A stretch of 64,000 nucleotides of DNA from Arthrobacter sp. CDRTa11 (GTDB lineage Bacteria; Actinomycetota; Actinomycetes; Actinomycetales; Micrococcaceae), in the NCBI RefSeq assembly GCF_026427775.1, contig NZ_CP044532.1:744001-808000 (forward strand). The letters run 5' to 3'. How positions within the stretch are numbered: position 1 is the stretch's first letter; each line of letters starts with the position of its first letter. A program made the translations under genes and the position numbers. The notes below the pieces were generated by a model. It was not told the origin of the DNA. It did not search any database and worked only from the letters and a program-made list of their open reading frames with translations. Shown one piece after another: positions 61,885-64,000 of the stretch.

Positions 61885-62310
61885 CTACGTCTCGGCTTCG
61901 ATGAGCTCCTTGATTCGCTGGTAGCCGCCCTCGATCATTCCTCGGTCCATTGACCCGTGGTAGTAGGGCATGTCCAGCTCGAGGTTAAGTCGGGTCTTGT
62001 CACCGTCTATGGGGTCGAAGGTGACACGGCCATGGACTTCCAAAGGTCCGTTGGGCGTTTGGTCCACGATGACAGCTTTCATGACCTTTTCGGGATCGAA
62101 CTCCACCACTTCCATGATGCCCTCGATGGGAGTGCCAAGACGTGTGTGCCGGCGTTGGATCCGAGTGCCCACGCCTACATGTCCTTCGGTGAGCTGCGTC
62201 AATTGCATGTGCGGATCCCACCGAGGATGGTTGCGCACATGGTTCACCGCGTAGAAGTCGAACACCACCGCAGGGGGCCTATCGATGACAACGGAAACCT
62301 TGAGTTTCAT
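61885..62310 (-). CDS. SRPBCC family protein
   Basis: 141 residues from ATG 62310. START-like fold: MKLKVSVVIDRPPAVVFDFYAV strand-helix opening, GTRIQRRHTRLGTPIEGIMEVVEF, GRVTFDPIDGDKTRLNLELDM and a long C-terminal helix (YQRIKELIEAE). Binds an unknown hydrophobic ligand in the cytosol. Convergent with the ramB-like gene; the 160 bases upstream to the next gene show no clear feature apart from an orphan TTGACA at 62338. Confidence 0.87.
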   Translation of the reverse strand: MKLKVSVVIDRPPAVVFDFYAVNHVRNHPRWDPHMQLTQLTEGHVGVGTRIQRRHTRLGTPIEGIMEVVEFDPEKVMKAVIVDQTPNGPLEVHGRVTFDPIDGDKTRLNLELDMPYYHGSMDRGMIEGGYQRIKELIEAET

Positions 62311-62470
62311 GGCCTGCCCGAATCGCAAAACCTAGGGTTGACAAGCGCAGTGTACACCCGGGCGATCCTGCGCCGATACTGGCAAATGACGCCCTTCATG
62401 CACGGCAATCGTCAAGAAACAGGTCGATTCCTGCGTCCGCCAACGACGGCAGGAACCGCTGAATCCGCCG

Positions 62471-63490
62471 CTACCCGTGAAGCGCCTTGTAGGCCGCCTC
62501 AGCTGCGGGGTGAAGTGGCAGGCCGGCGGTGTTAATGAGTGATTCCGCGCTGAGGAACTGGACCCCCAGGCTGGACCGCGGAACGAGTTCCTGGGCATGG
62601 CCCACCAGCAGCTCCACGGTCCTCTTCACTGTGCCGGCATCCAGGTCATCGCGGCACAGGAGAAGGTTGGCCACGCCCACAGTCCATACGGCCGGCGTCC
62701 CCTCATAGCTGCCCGCGGGAATCAGCACGCGGTCGTAATAAGGGCCGTACCTGGAACGCAATTCAGGGAGCAGCGCGGAAAGATCGAGGAAGCCAAGCCC
62801 TGTGTCGTGATGGACGGCAGCGATGGCGGCGGTGGGCACCCCGCCGGACCAGAACAAGGCATCCACCGAACCCGCCTGGAGTGCGGCAAGCCCGTCATTG
62901 AGCCCCAGGTTCAGCACCGTGATCGCGCTGCCTGCCGGTCCCGGCGCACTCGAACCGGTACCAGTGGGGATCAACCCTGCGGCTTCGATGAGGCGGGGAG
63001 TGGTCAGTGACGTCCCCGAGCCAGGCTGGCCCACGGCGACGGTCCTGCCGGCCAGTTCAGTAAACGCACGGATGCCGCTGTCCCGCCGGACCACGCAGTG
63101 GACATAGTTTTCATACACCTTGCCGACGGCGGCAATTCCGTTGCCGGATCCGGTCGCCGCCGCTGCCTGCTGGGCCGAGGCGTCTGCGAGTGCGACGGCG
63201 AAGGTGGCTTTGCCGCTCAGCAGCTGCTCGAGGTTGTCCAGGCTGCCTCCGGTGGTCAGCGCCATGGCGTTGCGGGCCACACCGTGCCGCTGGAGGGCTT
63301 CCGCGAGCAGCGTTGAAAACTCAAGATAGAAGCCGCCCTGCTCACCGCCTGCCACCGTGACCGTCCCGGGCCCGGTTTCCGATGTGCACGCTGTGAGCGC
63401 CGGCAGCAGCAGGCCGGTCAGTCCCGCTGCCAGCCCGGCTTTGAGGGCTGTCCGCCGGGCGGGAAGAAAGCGGAGTGTTGGCTCACTCAT
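62471..63490 (-). CDS. TAXI-type TRAP transporter solute-binding lipoprotein
   Basis: 339 residues. Twin Arg in ARRTALKAGLAAG and lipobox ALTAC (Cys35) indicate a lipoprotein, possibly Tat-exported. The mature part has the TAXI opening TVTVAGGEQGGFYLEFSTLLAEAL and GRTVAVGQPGSGTSLTTPRLIEAAG. In some bacteria TAXI proteins act with a sensor kinase rather than a transporter; here the gene overlaps a histidine kinase gene by 8 bases and no TRAP permease is visible, which fits a sensing role. Confidence 0.87.
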   Translation of the reverse strand: MSEPTLRFLPARRTALKAGLAAGLTGLLLPALTACTSETGPGTVTVAGGEQGGFYLEFSTLLAEALQRHGVARNAMALTTGGSLDNLEQLLSGKATFAVALADASAQQAAAATGSGNGIAAVGKVYENYVHCVVRRDSGIRAFTELAGRTVAVGQPGSGTSLTTPRLIEAAGLIPTGTGSSAPGPAGSAITVLNLGLNDGLAALQAGSVDALFWSGGVPTAAIAAVHHDTGLGFLDLSALLPELRSRYGPYYDRVLIPAGSYEGTPAVWTVGVANLLLCRDDLDAGTVKRTVELLVGHAQELVPRSSLGVQFLSAESLINTAGLPLHPAAEAAYKALHG

Positions 63491-64000
63491 CCGGACCCAC
63501 CTGGCGTTGCAGGGCTAAGGGGCGGGGAAACTCCAGGCGTGCGTCCAGGCCATGCGGAGTCCGTTCCGCCAAGGACAGCCGGCCCCCGTTGGCATCCGCG
63601 AGTTTGTCCACGATGGTCATGCCCAGGCCGTTGCCGCTGACCATCCGGTGCCGCGGGGAGCGCCAGAACCGTGTGGTGGCTGCTGCCCTTTCGTCGGCGG
63701 ACAGGCCCGGACCGTCGTCTGACACCGCGACGGACACCATTCCCGGACTGGTACGGACCGATACAGAGATGTGGGCCCCGTCGGCATATTTGATCGCGTT
63801 GTTCAGGAGTTCACCGACCATCTGGCTCAGGTCCTCGGGGTTACAGGCTAATTGCACTGGCGAGTTGGGCGCCTCCAGGACCACCGCCGTCGACGCCCGC
63901 CGCGCCGCAGGCATTGCCCGCTCCACCTCTTCCGCCACGATCGGGAAGGGGTCGATCAGCGCCCCGTTCCGACCGAAAGCCGGGCCGAGGGTGCCCCTGG
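63483..64000 (-). CDS. Sensor histidine kinase, C-terminal part (cut by window edge)
   Basis: At least 172 residues, open to the edge. The HATPase domain shows the N box (GELLNNAIKYADG), G1 (DDGPGLS) and G2 (GNGLGMTIVDKLADANGG). The phosphoacceptor His lies outside the window. It is upstream of and overlaps the TAXI gene, so both are co-translated; a response regulator is expected further right. Confidence 0.9.
   Translation of the reverse strand, partial: RGTLGPAFGRNGALIDPFPIVAEEVERAMPAARRASTAVVLEAPNSPVQLACNPEDLSQMVGELLNNAIKYADGAHISVSVRTSPGMVSVAVSDDGPGLSADERAAATTRFWRSPRHRMVSGNGLGMTIVDKLADANGGRLSLAERTPHGLDARLEFPRPLALQRQVGPDE

Overview
The window reads as chromosomal DNA of a high-GC soil actinobacterium, most likely Pseudarthrobacter or Arthrobacter. 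The grounds are the GC-rich coding, the families present (purSQL, RamB with aceA/aceB, a 3-methyladenine-glycosylase-like protein, DUF503, DUF1990, Stealth) and the many genes whose start codon sits 6 nt after a TAnnnT -10 box, with no ribosome binding site. There is no insertion sequence, phage, integrase or CRISPR array.

Left part (1-9.9 kb): a carbohydrate island that I read as a C-glycoside catabolic locus. It holds two Gfo/Idh/MocA oxidoreductases, a TIM-barrel isomerase, a probable C-glycoside deglycosidase split into divergently transcribed alpha (1887-2903, minus) and beta (2963-3388, plus) genes, a ROK repressor, an unrecognised 265-residue protein, an MFS exporter/importer and a GMC-family pyranose/glycoside oxidase. 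The inferred route is transport, oxidation of the sugar 3-OH to a ketone, C-C bond cleavage by the deglycosidase, then isomerisation and reduction of the released keto-sugar. A paralogous module (Gfo/Idh x2, isomerase x2, divergent ROK) lies at 50.3-55.8 kb.

Middle part: a sigma factor with a membrane partner (10.2-11.5 kb); small housekeeping genes, many leaderless (11.5-15.9 kb); purSQL (16-19.3 kb, minus); a large secreted subtilase (20-23.2 kb) followed by an operon carrying two subtilisin-inhibitor-like proteins; a MarR regulator with a clear operator; aspartokinase; an ABC-2 transporter set whose last gene has a frameshift; recR and dnaX with the SRP RNA; and tRNA-Ser(GGA).

Right part: an MFS/MarR pair, an M23 peptidase, glutathione peroxidase, a cyclic-nucleotide-type phosphodiesterase, a Stealth phosphotransferase, HAD, TetR and DsbA proteins, a GT4 glycosyltransferase, a GNAT gene remnant, the second sugar module, a hydroxyacid dehydrogenase, the glyoxylate shunt (aceA, aceB) with its divergent RamB regulator, and at the edge a TAXI-TRAP binding protein overlapping a histidine kinase.

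Non-coding structure is rich: two convergent arrays of a 32-bp-period repeat at 1.46-1.86 kb, three long intergenic inverted repeats unrelated in sequence (50.2, 56.9 and 58.7 kb), several palindromic operator candidates, and intrinsic terminators. Family assignments rest on reading motifs by eye; no database search was run.
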